Below, in pieces: positions 1 to 8,474 of a DNA stretch of 64,000 nucleotides; the first letter of the stretch is position 1; every line of letters begins with the position of its first letter. The stretch is from positions 1-64,000 of the forward strand of contig NZ_FYED01000013.1 in NCBI RefSeq assembly GCF_900187565.1, in the 5' to 3' direction. The notes below the pieces were generated by a model. The model was not told the origin of the DNA. It did no database searches and was given only the letters and a program-made list of their open reading frames with translations. Position numbers and translations under genes: made by a program. Origin of the DNA: Pseudomonas sp. Irchel 3A7 (GTDB lineage: Bacteria > Pseudomonadota > Gammaproteobacteria > Pseudomonadales > Pseudomonadaceae).

Positions 1-83
1 AAGCGGTTATTTTCAGAAGTTTTCAAAGAATCCTTTGTAACTTCAACCACTTGCGCTTTCGATCTCTCGTCAGCGGGAGGCGA

Positions 84-111
84 ATTCTACAGCGTTACTC
101 GCTGCTGTCAA
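84..111 (-). promoter_or_regulatory. rRNA operon promoter (P1-like), firing leftwards
   Basis: On the minus strand there is a perfect -35 TTGACA (106-111), a 16-base spacer and a -10 TAGAAT (84-89), followed by a GC-rich discriminator. This resembles Pseudomonas rRNA promoters, and tyrS lies beside an rRNA operon in related genomes. Transcription would leave the window at position 1, so 16S rRNA should start just outside. That last point is inference from context. Confidence 0.75.
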
Positions 112-229
112 CACCTCTTTTTCAACTCCCTTTCGGCTTCGATGACCTGAAGCAACCTGCTGCCGAAAACTGCGTAACTCATTGTTTACCAAGGAGTTTT
201 CCGTTTCGACTGCGCCGGAAGTGGGGCGA

Positions 230-257
230 ATTATAGGCTTCTAAAATTCGCCGTCAA
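230..257 (-). promoter_or_regulatory. Upstream tandem promoter of the rRNA operon
   Basis: On the minus strand, -35 TTGACG (252-257), a 16-base spacer and a consensus -10 TATAAT (230-235) lie directly downstream of the tyrS stop codon. It points the same way as the promoter at 84-111, as in tandem rRNA promoter arrays. No ORF follows it before the window edge. Confidence 0.65.
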
Positions 258-272
258 CCCTTTATTTCAGGT

Positions 273-1472
273 TTATTCGGATTTGAGCGTAATACGCGCA
301 AATGCCTTCTTCCCTGCCTGGCAAACATGGGTCGCGCCCAGCACGTATATAAAGGAGCGATCAACAACCTCGCCATCTATACGCACACCACCAGAACCAA
401 GGAGGTCCCGCGCAACAGCAGAGTTCTTCACCAGACCCGCCTTGTTAAGAACGGCAGCGATCGGCATATCTTCGGCGGCGGTCAATTCGATCTCGGGCAA
501 ATCATCCGGCAGCTCGCCGTCCTTCATACGATTACCGGCCGCACGATGAGCATTGGCCGCAGCCTCCTCACCGTGGAAGCGAGCAACAATTTCTTCAGCA
601 AGCTTGATCTTGATATCACGCGGATTAGCACCCGCCTCTACATCAGCACGGAAAGCATTGATCTCATCCATGGAGCGGAAGCTGAGCAACTCGAAGTAAC
701 GCCACATCAGAGCATCAGGAATGGAAACCAGCTTGCCATACATCACGCCTGGCGCTTCCTGGATACCTACATAGTTGCCCAAGGATTTGGACATCTTCTT
801 CACGCCATCCAGACCTTCGAGCAATGGCATGGTCAGAATGCACTGAGCCTCCTGACCATAACCGCGCTGCAACTCGCGCCCCATCAGCAGGTTGAACTTC
901 TGATCGGTACCACCCAACTCGACATCAGCACGCAAGGCAACCGAGTCATACCCCTGAACCAGCGGATAGAGAAACTCGTGAATGGCAATGGGCTGATTGG
1001 TTGTGTAGCGCTTGTCGAAGTCATCGCGCTCGAGCATACGCGCGACGGTGTACTGCGAAGTGAGGCGAATGAAATCGGCCGGCCCCATCTGATCCATCCA
1101 GGTGGAGTTGAATGCCACTTCGGTCTTGGCCGGATCAAGAATCTTGAAGACCTGAGTCTTGTAGGTCTCTGCGTTCTCGAGAACCTGCTCGCGAGTCAGC
1201 GGAGGGCGCGTCGCACTCTTGCCGCTCGGATCGCCAATCATTCCGGTGAAGTCGCCAATCAGGAAGATCACCTGGTGCCCCAACTCCTGGAACTGACGCA
1301 GCTTATTGATAAGCACCGTGTGACCCAGGTGCAAATCCGGCGCAGTCGGATCGAAGCCTGCCTTAATACGCAGCGGCTGGCCGCGCTTGAGCTTTTCAAT
1401 CAGCTCGGACTCGACCAACAGTTCTTCCGCACCACGTTTGATCAGCGCTAGCTGCTCTTCAACCGACTTCAT
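273..1472 (-). CDS. tyrS: Tyrosyl-tRNA synthetase
   Basis: Class I aminoacyl-tRNA synthetase that charges tRNA-Tyr in the cytoplasm. The Rossmann catalytic domain carries the HIGH-type signature HLGH at residues 48-51 and the KMSKS loop (KKMSKSLGN) in the middle. The C-terminus has the S4-like RNA-binding fold (VRIDGEVVDRSF). The start at MKSVEEQ gives 399 residues, the usual length for the Pseudomonas form. A longer reading frame upstream has no family similarity. The gene is divergent from the M23 peptidase gene, and the rRNA promoters lie just past its 3' end. Confidence 0.97.
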   Translation of the reverse strand: MKSVEEQLALIKRGAEELLVESELIEKLKRGQPLRIKAGFDPTAPDLHLGHTVLINKLRQFQELGHQVIFLIGDFTGMIGDPSGKSATRPPLTREQVLENAETYKTQVFKILDPAKTEVAFNSTWMDQMGPADFIRLTSQYTVARMLERDDFDKRYTTNQPIAIHEFLYPLVQGYDSVALRADVELGGTDQKFNLLMGRELQRGYGQEAQCILTMPLLEGLDGVKKMSKSLGNYVGIQEAPGVMYGKLVSIPDALMWRYFELLSFRSMDEINAFRADVEAGANPRDIKIKLAEEIVARFHGEEAAANAHRAAGNRMKDGELPDDLPEIELTAAEDMPIAAVLNKAGLVKNSAVARDLLGSGGVRIDGEVVDRSFIYVLGATHVCQAGKKAFARITLKSE

Positions 1473-1683
1473 AACAGACCCGCAAGGCTCAGATTCAAAG
1501 GGAACCAACCATACAAGAACGCGCGTCAAATACAAGGTTTGCCCGGCGCACGGACGCCAATCCGTGGACAGAGAGTCCGCGAGCTTGCTTAAGAGATGAT
1601 TTGGTTATATTTTATACAGTTATTTCATCTTCATCATGTCATTCATCTTTTCCAATTCATCTTTTTCAAAGTCAAAATTACCT

Positions 1684-3102
1684 ATGACCAAAGAATCGTC
1701 TAAAGCGCCACCGCTTTACCCGAAGACCCACCTGCTCGCAGCAAGTGGTATCGCCGCTCTTCTGAGCCTGGCGCTTCTGGTGTTTCCTTCCAGTGATGTC
1801 GAAGCAAAAAAGACGACCCTGAGTCTTGAACTGGAAAGCCCTGCTGAACAACTGACACAAGATCAAGACGCTGCCGAGGCCGTCCAGGCCACAAATGAGC
1901 CAGCAACTTCTCCATTCGCGCAGATTGAAAACAGCGCGCAAGACACTCAGGAAACCGCCCAAGCCGCACCCGCACCGGTTGTCGAAGAAAAGAAGGCGCC
2001 AAACCACAGGGAAGTGATCGTCGCCAAGGGCGACACCCTCTCCACTCTGTTCGAGAAGGTTGGTCTTCCGGCCACGTCGGTGCATGAAGTGCTGGCCAGC
2101 GACAAGCAGGCCAAGCAATTCAGCCAACTCAAGCACGGACAGAAACTCGAATTCGAACTGAACCCGGATGGCCAGCTGACCAACCTTCACAGCAAGGTCA
2201 GCGATCTCGAAACCATCACCCTGACCAAGAACGACAAGGGCTATACGTTCAACCGCATCACTGCCAAGCCAACCGTGCGCTCCGCCTATGTTCATGGCGT
2301 GATCAACAGCTCGCTGTCGCAATCTGCCGCTCGCGCCGGTCTGTCCCATAGCCTGACCATGGACATGGCCAGTGTGTTTGGCTATGACGTCGACTTCGCC
2401 CAGGACATTCGCCAGGGTGACGAGTTCGACGTGATCTACGAACAGAAAGTCGTCAATGGCAAAGCCGTCGGCAATGGCCCGATCCTGTCCGCGCGCTTCA
2501 CCAACCGCGGCAAGACTTACACCGCCGTGCGTTACACCAATAAACAAGGCAACAGCAGCTACTACACCGCTGACGGCAACAGCATGCGCAAGGCGTTCAT
2601 CCGCACCCCGGTAGACTTCGCCCGCATCAGCTCGAAGTTCTCCATGGGCCGCAAGCATCCGATCCTGAACAAGATCCGCGCCCATAAAGGCGTCGACTAC
2701 GCAGCCCCGCGCGGCACGCCAATCAAGGCCGCCGGCGATGGCAAAGTATTGCTCGCCGGCCGCCGTGGCGGTTACGGCAACACCGTGATCATCCAGCATG
2801 GCAATACCTACCGAACCCTGTACGGCCACATGCAGGGCTTTGCCAAAGGTGTCCAGACGGGCAGCAATGTCAAACAGGGGCAGGTGATTGGCTACATCGG
2901 CACCACCGGATTGTCTACCGGCCCGCACCTGCACTATGAGTTCCAGGTCAATGGCGTGCACGTCGACCCGCTGGGTCAGAAAGTGGCAATGGCTGATCCG
3001 ATTTCCAAAGCAGAACGTGCACGTTTCCTCGCGCAGAGCCAACCGTTGATGGCTCGCATGGACCAAGAGAAAGCCACTCAACTGGCTTCGAGTAAACGCT
3101 AA
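1684..3102 (+). CDS. M23 family murein DD-endopeptidase (MepM-like)
   Basis: Predicted zinc metallopeptidase that cuts peptide crosslinks in peptidoglycan to allow wall growth. The 472 residues have an N-terminal membrane anchor (HLLAASGIAALLSLALLVF), an acidic low-complexity linker, a LysM/OapA-like segment (VAKGDTLSTLFEKVGL), a Csd3-like middle domain and the C-terminal M23 domain. Zinc ligands are visible as H334 and D338 in HKGVDY and H415/H417 in HLHYEF. I prefer the start at MTKESSK over a start 16 codons upstream, which adds a Ser/Phe-rich stretch. anmK follows after 3 bases, linking wall remodelling with wall recycling. Confidence 0.9.
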   Translation: MTKESSKAPPLYPKTHLLAASGIAALLSLALLVFPSSDVEAKKTTLSLELESPAEQLTQDQDAAEAVQATNEPATSPFAQIENSAQDTQETAQAAPAPVVEEKKAPNHREVIVAKGDTLSTLFEKVGLPATSVHEVLASDKQAKQFSQLKHGQKLEFELNPDGQLTNLHSKVSDLETITLTKNDKGYTFNRITAKPTVRSAYVHGVINSSLSQSAARAGLSHSLTMDMASVFGYDVDFAQDIRQGDEFDVIYEQKVVNGKAVGNGPILSARFTNRGKTYTAVRYTNKQGNSSYYTADGNSMRKAFIRTPVDFARISSKFSMGRKHPILNKIRAHKGVDYAAPRGTPIKAAGDGKVLLAGRRGGYGNTVIIQHGNTYRTLYGHMQGFAKGVQTGSNVKQGQVIGYIGTTGLSTGPHLHYEFQVNGVHVDPLGQKVAMADPISKAERARFLAQSQPLMARMDQEKATQLASSKR

Positions 3103-3105
3103 GCC

Positions 3106-4197
3106 ATGGCGCTCTATATAGGTGTTATGTCCGGAACCAGCCTTGATGGCCTGGACATTGCGCTGATCGAGCTCGCCCCGGCGATCAAACTGATCGCCAC
3201 GCATTACATCCCCATGCCCGAATCCCTGCGCGCCGAGCTGCTTGGCTTGTGCGCCAGCGGCCCGGACGAGATTGCCCGCTCTGCCATTGCCCAACAGAAC
3301 TGGGTAAAACTGGCCGCACAGGGCATTCACACTCTACTTGCTCAACAGCACCTAAAACCTGACGACATTCGCGCGATTGGCAGCCACGGGCAGACCATTC
3401 GCCACGAACCGGCACGCGGCTTCACGGTGCAGATCGGCAACCCGGCACTGCTGACCGAACTGACAGGTATCACCGTCGTCGGCGACTTCCGCAGTCGCGA
3501 CGTTGCGGCAGGCGGACAAGGCGCGCCGCTGGTTCCTGCCTTTCATGAAGCCTTGTTCGAAGAGCGTGTCGGCAACCGCGCCGTACTGAACGTCGGCGGC
3601 TTCAGCAACCTCAGCCTCATAGAACCTGGCAAACCCGTCGCCGGCTTCGACTGCGGTCCAGGGAATGTGCTGCTGGATGCGTGGATACACCAGCAACGCG
3701 GCGCCAACTTTGACCGCGATGGCCAGTGGGCCGCCAGTGGCAAGGTTGAACCGGTACTGCTGAGGGCGTTGCTCAGCGATTCGTTTTTCGTGACCAAAGG
3801 CCCGAAAAGTACCGGTCGTGAAGTGTTCAACCTGCCGTGGTTGATGCAACACCTGGCACCGCTGCCAACTTTCGCCGCAGAAAATGTGCAGGCAACGCTG
3901 CTAGAGCTCACCGCACTGACCATCGTCGAGTCACTGCAAAGCGCCCAATCGGATACGCAGGAGCTGCTGGTCTGCGGCGGCGGCGCGCATAACACTACAC
4001 TGATGAATCGCCTCGCCGGCCTGCTACCGAAGACAAAAGTCAGCAGCACATCCGCATACGGCGTAGATCCTGACTGGGTCGAAGCCATGGCCTTTGCCTG
4101 GCTGGCCCACTGCTGCCTCGAGGGCATCGCAGCCAATCGCCCGAGCGTCACCGGCGCCCGAGGCTTGCGCGTATTGGGCGCAATCTATCCCGCATAA
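3106..4197 (+). CDS. anmK: Anhydro-N-acetylmuramic acid kinase
   Basis: Phosphorylates and hydrates 1,6-anhydro-MurNAc, released from recycled murein, to MurNAc-6-phosphate in the cytoplasm. The N-terminal MSGTSLDGLD phosphate-binding motif is the family signature. Later motifs SHGQTIRH and CGGGAHN are typical of the sugar-kinase/actin fold. Length 363 is normal. It sits 3 bases after the endopeptidase gene, so the two are probably co-transcribed, and it ends at a strong terminator. AmgK and MurU, acting later in the same recycling route, are also in this window (33083-34770). Confidence 0.95.
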   Translation: MALYIGVMSGTSLDGLDIALIELAPAIKLIATHYIPMPESLRAELLGLCASGPDEIARSAIAQQNWVKLAAQGIHTLLAQQHLKPDDIRAIGSHGQTIRHEPARGFTVQIGNPALLTELTGITVVGDFRSRDVAAGGQGAPLVPAFHEALFEERVGNRAVLNVGGFSNLSLIEPGKPVAGFDCGPGNVLLDAWIHQQRGANFDRDGQWAASGKVEPVLLRALLSDSFFVTKGPKSTGREVFNLPWLMQHLAPLPTFAAENVQATLLELTALTIVESLQSAQSDTQELLVCGGGAHNTTLMNRLAGLLPKTKVSSTSAYGVDPDWVEAMAFAWLAHCCLEGIAANRPSVTGARGLRVLGAIYPA

Positions 4198-4209
4198 ACG
4201 TCAGACAGC

Positions 4210-4245
4210 AAAACGCCGCAGGGCCGTGAAGCCATGCGGCGTTTT
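4210..4245. terminator. Bidirectional terminator between anmK and erpA
   Basis: An 11-base perfect stem (4210-4220 with 4235-4245) with a 14-base loop is flanked by A4 on one side and T4 on the other. It can serve the convergent genes anmK (+) and erpA (-). Confidence 0.85.
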
Positions 4246-4264
4246 AATGATACAGGCGCGCTGA

Positions 4265-4615
4265 TCAGATCGAGAACGAGGAGCCACAACCACAGGTAGT
4301 GGTCGCGTTCGGGTTCTTGATGACGAAACGCGAACCTTCCAGACCTTCCTGGTAATCCACCTCGGCACCTGCCAGGTACTGGAAGCTCATCGGATCGACA
4401 ACCAGACTCACGCCTTCGCGCTCGACGATGGTGTCGTCATCGGCCACTTCTTCATCGAAGGTGAAGCCATACTGAAAACCTGAACAACCGCCGCCCGTAA
4501 CGAATACGCGCAGCTTCAAGCGATCATTCCCCTCTTCATCGACCAGGCTCTTCACCTTGTGCGCGGCACCGTGTGTGAATTGCAAAGCCGTGGGGGTGAA
4601 GGATTCGACGCTCAT
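4265..4615 (-). CDS. erpA: Iron-sulfur cluster insertion protein ErpA
   Basis: A-type carrier that delivers Fe-S clusters to apo-enzymes, notably those of isoprenoid synthesis and respiration. The 116 residues include the three conserved cysteines C44 (GGGCSGF), C108 and C110 (CGCG near the C-terminus). The segment VVDPMSFQYLAGAEVDY is typical of the HesB/IscA family. The N-terminal SVESFTPTALQFT form separates it from IscA. It is monocistronic, between a terminator and the argC terminator. Confidence 0.95.
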   Translation of the reverse strand: MSVESFTPTALQFTHGAAHKVKSLVDEEGNDRLKLRVFVTGGGCSGFQYGFTFDEEVADDDTIVEREGVSLVVDPMSFQYLAGAEVDYQEGLEGSRFVIKNPNATTTCGCGSSFSI

Positions 4616-4738
4616 GCTGACTATCTCCCGGCGTTACGCCGCCATAATGCGTGATGACGCGCATTATCCGCTTGTCCTAGAAAATCGGTCAACTATTGTT
4701 ATGGTATATCAACCATCTCAATCGTCAGCCCGGAATGC

Positions 4739-4764
4739 AAAAAGGCCCGTTCAACGGGCCTTTT
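4739..4764 (-). terminator. argC terminator
   Basis: A GGCCCG/CGGGCC stem (4744-4749 with 4755-4760) is flanked by A5 (4739-4743) and T4 (4761-4764). Read on the minus strand it ends in a five-T run, 20 bases after the argC stop. Confidence 0.85.
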
Positions 4765-4783
4765 CACTTTAAGTGGTAAAGCC

Positions 4784-5818
4784 TTACGGCAACATGCCCG
4801 CGTGGGAAAGACCCAGACGCTCATCCAGCCCGAACAGGATGTTCATGTTCTGAACCGCCTGGCCCGATGCACCTTTGACCAGGTTATCGATCACCGACAA
4901 CACCACCACCAGATCACCGTCCTGTGGACGATGCACCGCGATACGGCAAACGTTGGCGCCGCGCACGCTACGGGTCTCCGGATGGCTGCCGGCCGGCATG
5001 ACATCGACGAACGGCTCGTTGGCATAACGCTTTTCGAACAACGCCTGCAGATCTACCGAGCGATCCACCACGGTGGCGTAAAGCGTCGAGTGAATGCCAC
5101 GGATCATCGGCGTCAGGTGTGGAACGAAGGTCAGGCCAACGTCCTTGCCCGCCGCACGACGCAGACCCTGGCGGATTTCCGGCAAATGACGGTGCCCTTT
5201 GACGGCGTAGGCCTTCATGCTTTCCGACGTCTCTGAGTACAACGAACCTACAGCTGCGCCACGACCAGCACCACTGACGCCGGATTTGCAGTCGGCGATC
5301 AGGCGCGAGGCATCGGCCAACCCCGCTTCAAGCAGTGGCAGGAAGCCCAGCTGCGTAGCGGTCGGATAGCAACCCGGCACAGCGATCAGGCGTGCCTGTT
5401 TGATCTGCTCGCGATTGACTTCCGGCAGCCCATAGACCGCCTCCTCCAACAGTTCAGGCGCGCCATGCGGCTGGCCGTACCATTTGGCCCACTCATCGGC
5501 ATCTTGCAGACGGAAGTCCGCAGACAGGTCAATGACCTTGGTCCCGGCCGCCAGCAACTCACCTGCCAAGGCGTGTGCAACACCGTGAGGCGTTGCGAAG
5601 AACACCACGTCGCAGGCACCCAAAGTCTTGATGTCCGGAACGCTGAACGCCAGGCCGTCGTAATGGCCTCGCAGGTTCGGGTACATATCGGCCACGGCCA
5701 GGCCGGCCTCGGATCGGGAAGTGATGACAACCACTTCTGCTTGCGGATGCTGCGCCAACAGACGCAGCAGTTCGACACCGGTGTAACCCGTGCCGCCGAC
5801 GATACCGACCTTGACCAT
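4784..5818 (-). CDS. argC: N-acetyl-gamma-glutamyl-phosphate reductase
   Basis: NADPH-dependent reduction of N-acetylglutamyl-5-phosphate to the semialdehyde, the third step of arginine synthesis. The N-terminal Rossmann motif GIVGGTGYTG and the catalytic-cysteine motif VPGCYPTATQLG identify the long-form ArgC. Starting at MVKVGIVGG gives 344 residues with an upstream GAGGGCAGG ribosome site. A 24-codon longer frame has no homology-like content. Divergent from hemJ. Confidence 0.97.
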   Translation of the reverse strand: MVKVGIVGGTGYTGVELLRLLAQHPQAEVVVITSRSEAGLAVADMYPNLRGHYDGLAFSVPDIKTLGACDVVFFATPHGVAHALAGELLAAGTKVIDLSADFRLQDADEWAKWYGQPHGAPELLEEAVYGLPEVNREQIKQARLIAVPGCYPTATQLGFLPLLEAGLADASRLIADCKSGVSGAGRGAAVGSLYSETSESMKAYAVKGHRHLPEIRQGLRRAAGKDVGLTFVPHLTPMIRGIHSTLYATVVDRSVDLQALFEKRYANEPFVDVMPAGSHPETRSVRGANVCRIAVHRPQDGDLVVVLSVIDNLVKGASGQAVQNMNILFGLDERLGLSHAGMLP

Positions 5819-5953
5819 AAACCTGCCCTCAACGAACCCACTGGAAAGCCGTCGATAATAGGGGCCGCGCGCGCCTGCGACAACCTGCAAGGTGACGTGC
5901 GGAGCGTCAAGCCTCTACTATCCGGGCTACCGTGAACCTGGGAACAACTAAAA

Positions 5954-6385
5954 ATGCTTTATCTATGGCTCAAAGCTTTTCACATCATCAGCGTCGTGTG
6001 CTGGTTTGCCGGCCTGTTTTATCTGCCGCGCCTGTTCGTTTACCACGCTCAAAGCGAAGATACCGTCAGCAAGGAACGCTTCAGCATCATGGAGCGCAAG
6101 CTGTATCGCGGCATCATGGGTCCGGCGATGATCGCTACACTGATTTTCGGTGGCTGGCTGATCAGTCTTAATCCGGGCGCCTATTTCAGTCAGGGAGGCT
6201 GGATGCACGCCAAGCTGACCCTCGTGGTGTTGCTGATCGGCTATCACCACATGTGCGGCGCCCAGGTAAAGCGTTTTGCCCGTGGCGAAAACACCCGCAG
6301 CCATGTCTTTTATCGCTGGTTCAATGAAGTGCCTGTTCTGATATTGCTGGCAGTCGTAATTCTGGTCGTCGTTCGGCCGTTCTAA
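5954..6385 (+). CDS. hemJ: Protoporphyrinogen IX oxidase HemJ
   Basis: Small integral membrane protein (143 residues, about four helices) that oxidises protoporphyrinogen IX to protoporphyrin IX in heme synthesis of bacteria lacking HemG/HemY. The conserved N-terminal pattern LWLKAFHIISVVCWFAGL carries the essential histidine (H10). The motifs MERKLYRGIM and GGWMHAKL are also family features. It can be mistaken for a CopD domain protein in automatic annotation. The nitronate monooxygenase gene follows after 33 bases. Confidence 0.9.
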   Translation: MLYLWLKAFHIISVVCWFAGLFYLPRLFVYHAQSEDTVSKERFSIMERKLYRGIMGPAMIATLIFGGWLISLNPGAYFSQGGWMHAKLTLVVLLIGYHHMCGAQVKRFARGENTRSHVFYRWFNEVPVLILLAVVILVVVRPF

Positions 6386-6418
6386 ATCCAACAGGTATAA
6401 CTCACCGGGGTACTTCCA

Positions 6419-7387
6419 ATGGCACTGCCCGCTCTGCTCGAACAACGTTTGCGTCTGCCCGTGGTTGCAGCGCCAATGTTCCTGATTTCCAATCCGCACC
6501 TGGTACTCGCCTGCTGCCGCAATGGCGTGGTTGGCAGCTTTCCAGCACTGAACCAGCGCGAGAGTAGCGGTTTCAAGGCTTGGCTGGAGGAAATCGAAGC
6601 CGGGCTGGCAACGCTGGAAAACCCCGCGCCGTATGCGGTCAACCTGATCGTCCACAACAGCAACCCACGACTGCAGGCGGACCTGGAAATCTGCATCGAG
6701 CACAAAGTGCCGATCGTGATCACCAGCCTCGGAGCCGTGAAAGAGGTGGTTGATGCAGTACACAGCTATGGTGGCCTGGTATTTCATGATGTGACGACGC
6801 GACGCCATGCGGAGAAAGCGGCCGGGGCCGGCGTGGATGGCTTGATCGCTGTCGCTGCGGGTGCCGGGGGGCATGCCGGGACCTGGAGTCCGTTTTCGCT
6901 GATCGCCGAGATCCGCCAGTTCTTCGACAAGACGTTGCTGTTGGCTGGCTGCCTAAACCACGGTCACGAAATTCTCGCCGCGCAACTACTAGGTGCGGAC
7001 CTCGCCTACTTCGGCACGCGATTTATCGGTACCACCGAAAGTCATGCGCCTGAGGCCTACAAAGAGATGCTGCTGACTTCCAGGGCCGCAGACATCATCC
7101 ATACTCCCGCAGTGTCGGGCGTACCAGCGAGTTTCATGCGCCAAAGCCTGGAGGCTGCCGGTTTCGACATGGCCGCGCTGCAAAACAAGGGCGAAGTCAA
7201 TTTCGGCTCGAAGCTCAAGCCGTTGAGCGACGAAGCCAAGGCCTGGAAAACCGTTTGGTCGGCGGGCCAGGGTGTCGGTGAAATTGATGACCTGCCAAGC
7301 GTCGATCAACTGGTGACGCGTCTCGACGCCGAGTACCGCAAGGCACTGGAACACGCAGCGCAACTACCCAAGCGCTGGCCGCGCTGA
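6419..7387 (+). CDS. Nitronate monooxygenase (NMO/2-nitropropane dioxygenase family)
   Basis: FMN-dependent TIM-barrel enzyme predicted to oxidise nitronates such as propionate-3-nitronate, probably for detoxification. The family start PVVAAPMFLISNPHLVLACCRNGVVGSFPALN is broken by few substitutions, and the flavin-site motif AGAGGHAGTWSPF is present. A C-terminal segment FMRQSLEAAGFD is typical. Length 322 is usual for the bacterial family. It lies close behind hemJ on the same strand. The natural substrate cannot be read from the sequence. Confidence 0.88.
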   Translation: MALPALLEQRLRLPVVAAPMFLISNPHLVLACCRNGVVGSFPALNQRESSGFKAWLEEIEAGLATLENPAPYAVNLIVHNSNPRLQADLEICIEHKVPIVITSLGAVKEVVDAVHSYGGLVFHDVTTRRHAEKAAGAGVDGLIAVAAGAGGHAGTWSPFSLIAEIRQFFDKTLLLAGCLNHGHEILAAQLLGADLAYFGTRFIGTTESHAPEAYKEMLLTSRAADIIHTPAVSGVPASFMRQSLEAAGFDMAALQNKGEVNFGSKLKPLSDEAKAWKTVWSAGQGVGEIDDLPSVDQLVTRLDAEYRKALEHAAQLPKRWPR

Positions 7388-7462
7388 AAGAAATCCGGAC
7401 CAGCGACGCCAGGCTGGTCTTACACTCACTGCTTCAACACGCGCGACAAGGATGCCTCGGCC

Positions 7463-8413
7463 ATGAGTGAACCCCGCTACAAGATCGTTTTCGACGGTGC
7501 TCTACAGCCCGGTGTCGAAATCACCACGGCCAAGCTCAACCTGGCCGGTCTGTTCAAGAGTGATGTCAGCGCTATCGAGCGCCTGTTCAGTGGTCGCGCC
7601 GTCGCACTCAAGCGCGATTTGTCTCACAGTGACGCACAGACTTATCTACAGGCGCTGAGCAAAACCGGCATCGACGCCCGGATAGAAACCGAGACGCCGA
7701 TCGAGTTGAATCTGTCGGACGTTCACGAACACGTCGATACCACACAGGAACCCGATTCCCCCTATGCGCCGCCCCGGGCCAACGTCGGCGACAGCCTTCC
7801 CGAATTCGCCACACTCAAGCCGTTCAGCGTCGAAGGGCGGATAGGCCGCCTGCGTTTTCTGGCCTGGACCATGGTCCTTAGCCTGGTGACCTTGCCCATC
7901 GTGGGCGTGTTCGCACTCATCGGCCTCGGACTGGTCAGTGGCGACTCCACCACAGGCCTGATCATCGGCGGCATCTTTGCGTTTTTCCTGTTCCTCGCGT
8001 TCGTGATTGTCAGCATTCTGTTCAGCGTTCAGCGCCTGCACGATATCGGCTGGTCAGGCTGGCTTTGGTTGCTGAACCTCGTACCCTTCGTGGGCAGCTT
8101 CTTCCCGCTGGTGATCATGGTCGTGCCAGGCAACACTGGAGCCAACCGTTATGGCCCGCCTCCCCCACCCAACAGCACCGCGGTGAAAGTGCTGTGTTCA
8201 TTGTGGATTGTATTCATCGGTCTGTTTTTCGTCGGCGCCATGCTCGGTGGTATCTCCGCCATCCAGCAGGAATACGAAAGCAGCCTGGAAAGCAGCTACG
8301 AAAGTGGCTCGGTGATCACCGATGAAATCGACGTTGAGACCGAAACGCCCGCAATTTCAACGGACGATGCAGCCGAAGCAGCCCAGCCCCCTGTAGACTC
8401 TGCGCAAGAATGA
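7463..8413 (+). CDS. DUF805 domain membrane protein with an N-terminal soluble domain
   Basis: 316 residues. Positions about 1-75 form a soluble alpha/beta segment (KIVFDGALQPGVEITTAK...). From about 125 a DUF805 domain carries several membrane helices and the signature RLHDIGWSGW, followed by PGNTGANRYGPPPPP. A last helix (VLCSLWIVFIGLFFVGAML) leads into an acidic Ser/Glu-rich tail. The function of DUF805 proteins is not known. The N-terminal domain recurs in Pseudomonas DUF805 proteins from memory; that was not checked. Probably an inner-membrane protein. Confidence 0.8.
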   Translation: MSEPRYKIVFDGALQPGVEITTAKLNLAGLFKSDVSAIERLFSGRAVALKRDLSHSDAQTYLQALSKTGIDARIETETPIELNLSDVHEHVDTTQEPDSPYAPPRANVGDSLPEFATLKPFSVEGRIGRLRFLAWTMVLSLVTLPIVGVFALIGLGLVSGDSTTGLIIGGIFAFFLFLAFVIVSILFSVQRLHDIGWSGWLWLLNLVPFVGSFFPLVIMVVPGNTGANRYGPPPPPNSTAVKVLCSLWIVFIGLFFVGAMLGGISAIQQEYESSLESSYESGSVITDEIDVETETPAISTDDAAEAAQPPVDSAQE

Positions 8414-8474
8414 ACAGCGCTCCCTGCTCGTGACACCTGCGTCGCGGCACGGAGCTGTTGCGATGGAGAACTGC

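Noticed and set aside
1678..3330. 550-codon minus-strand ORF opposite the M23 peptidase gene
   Set aside because: It mirrors the codon pattern of a clearly recognisable gene, crosses into anmK and has no known motif. Long antisense frames are normal in GC-rich DNA.
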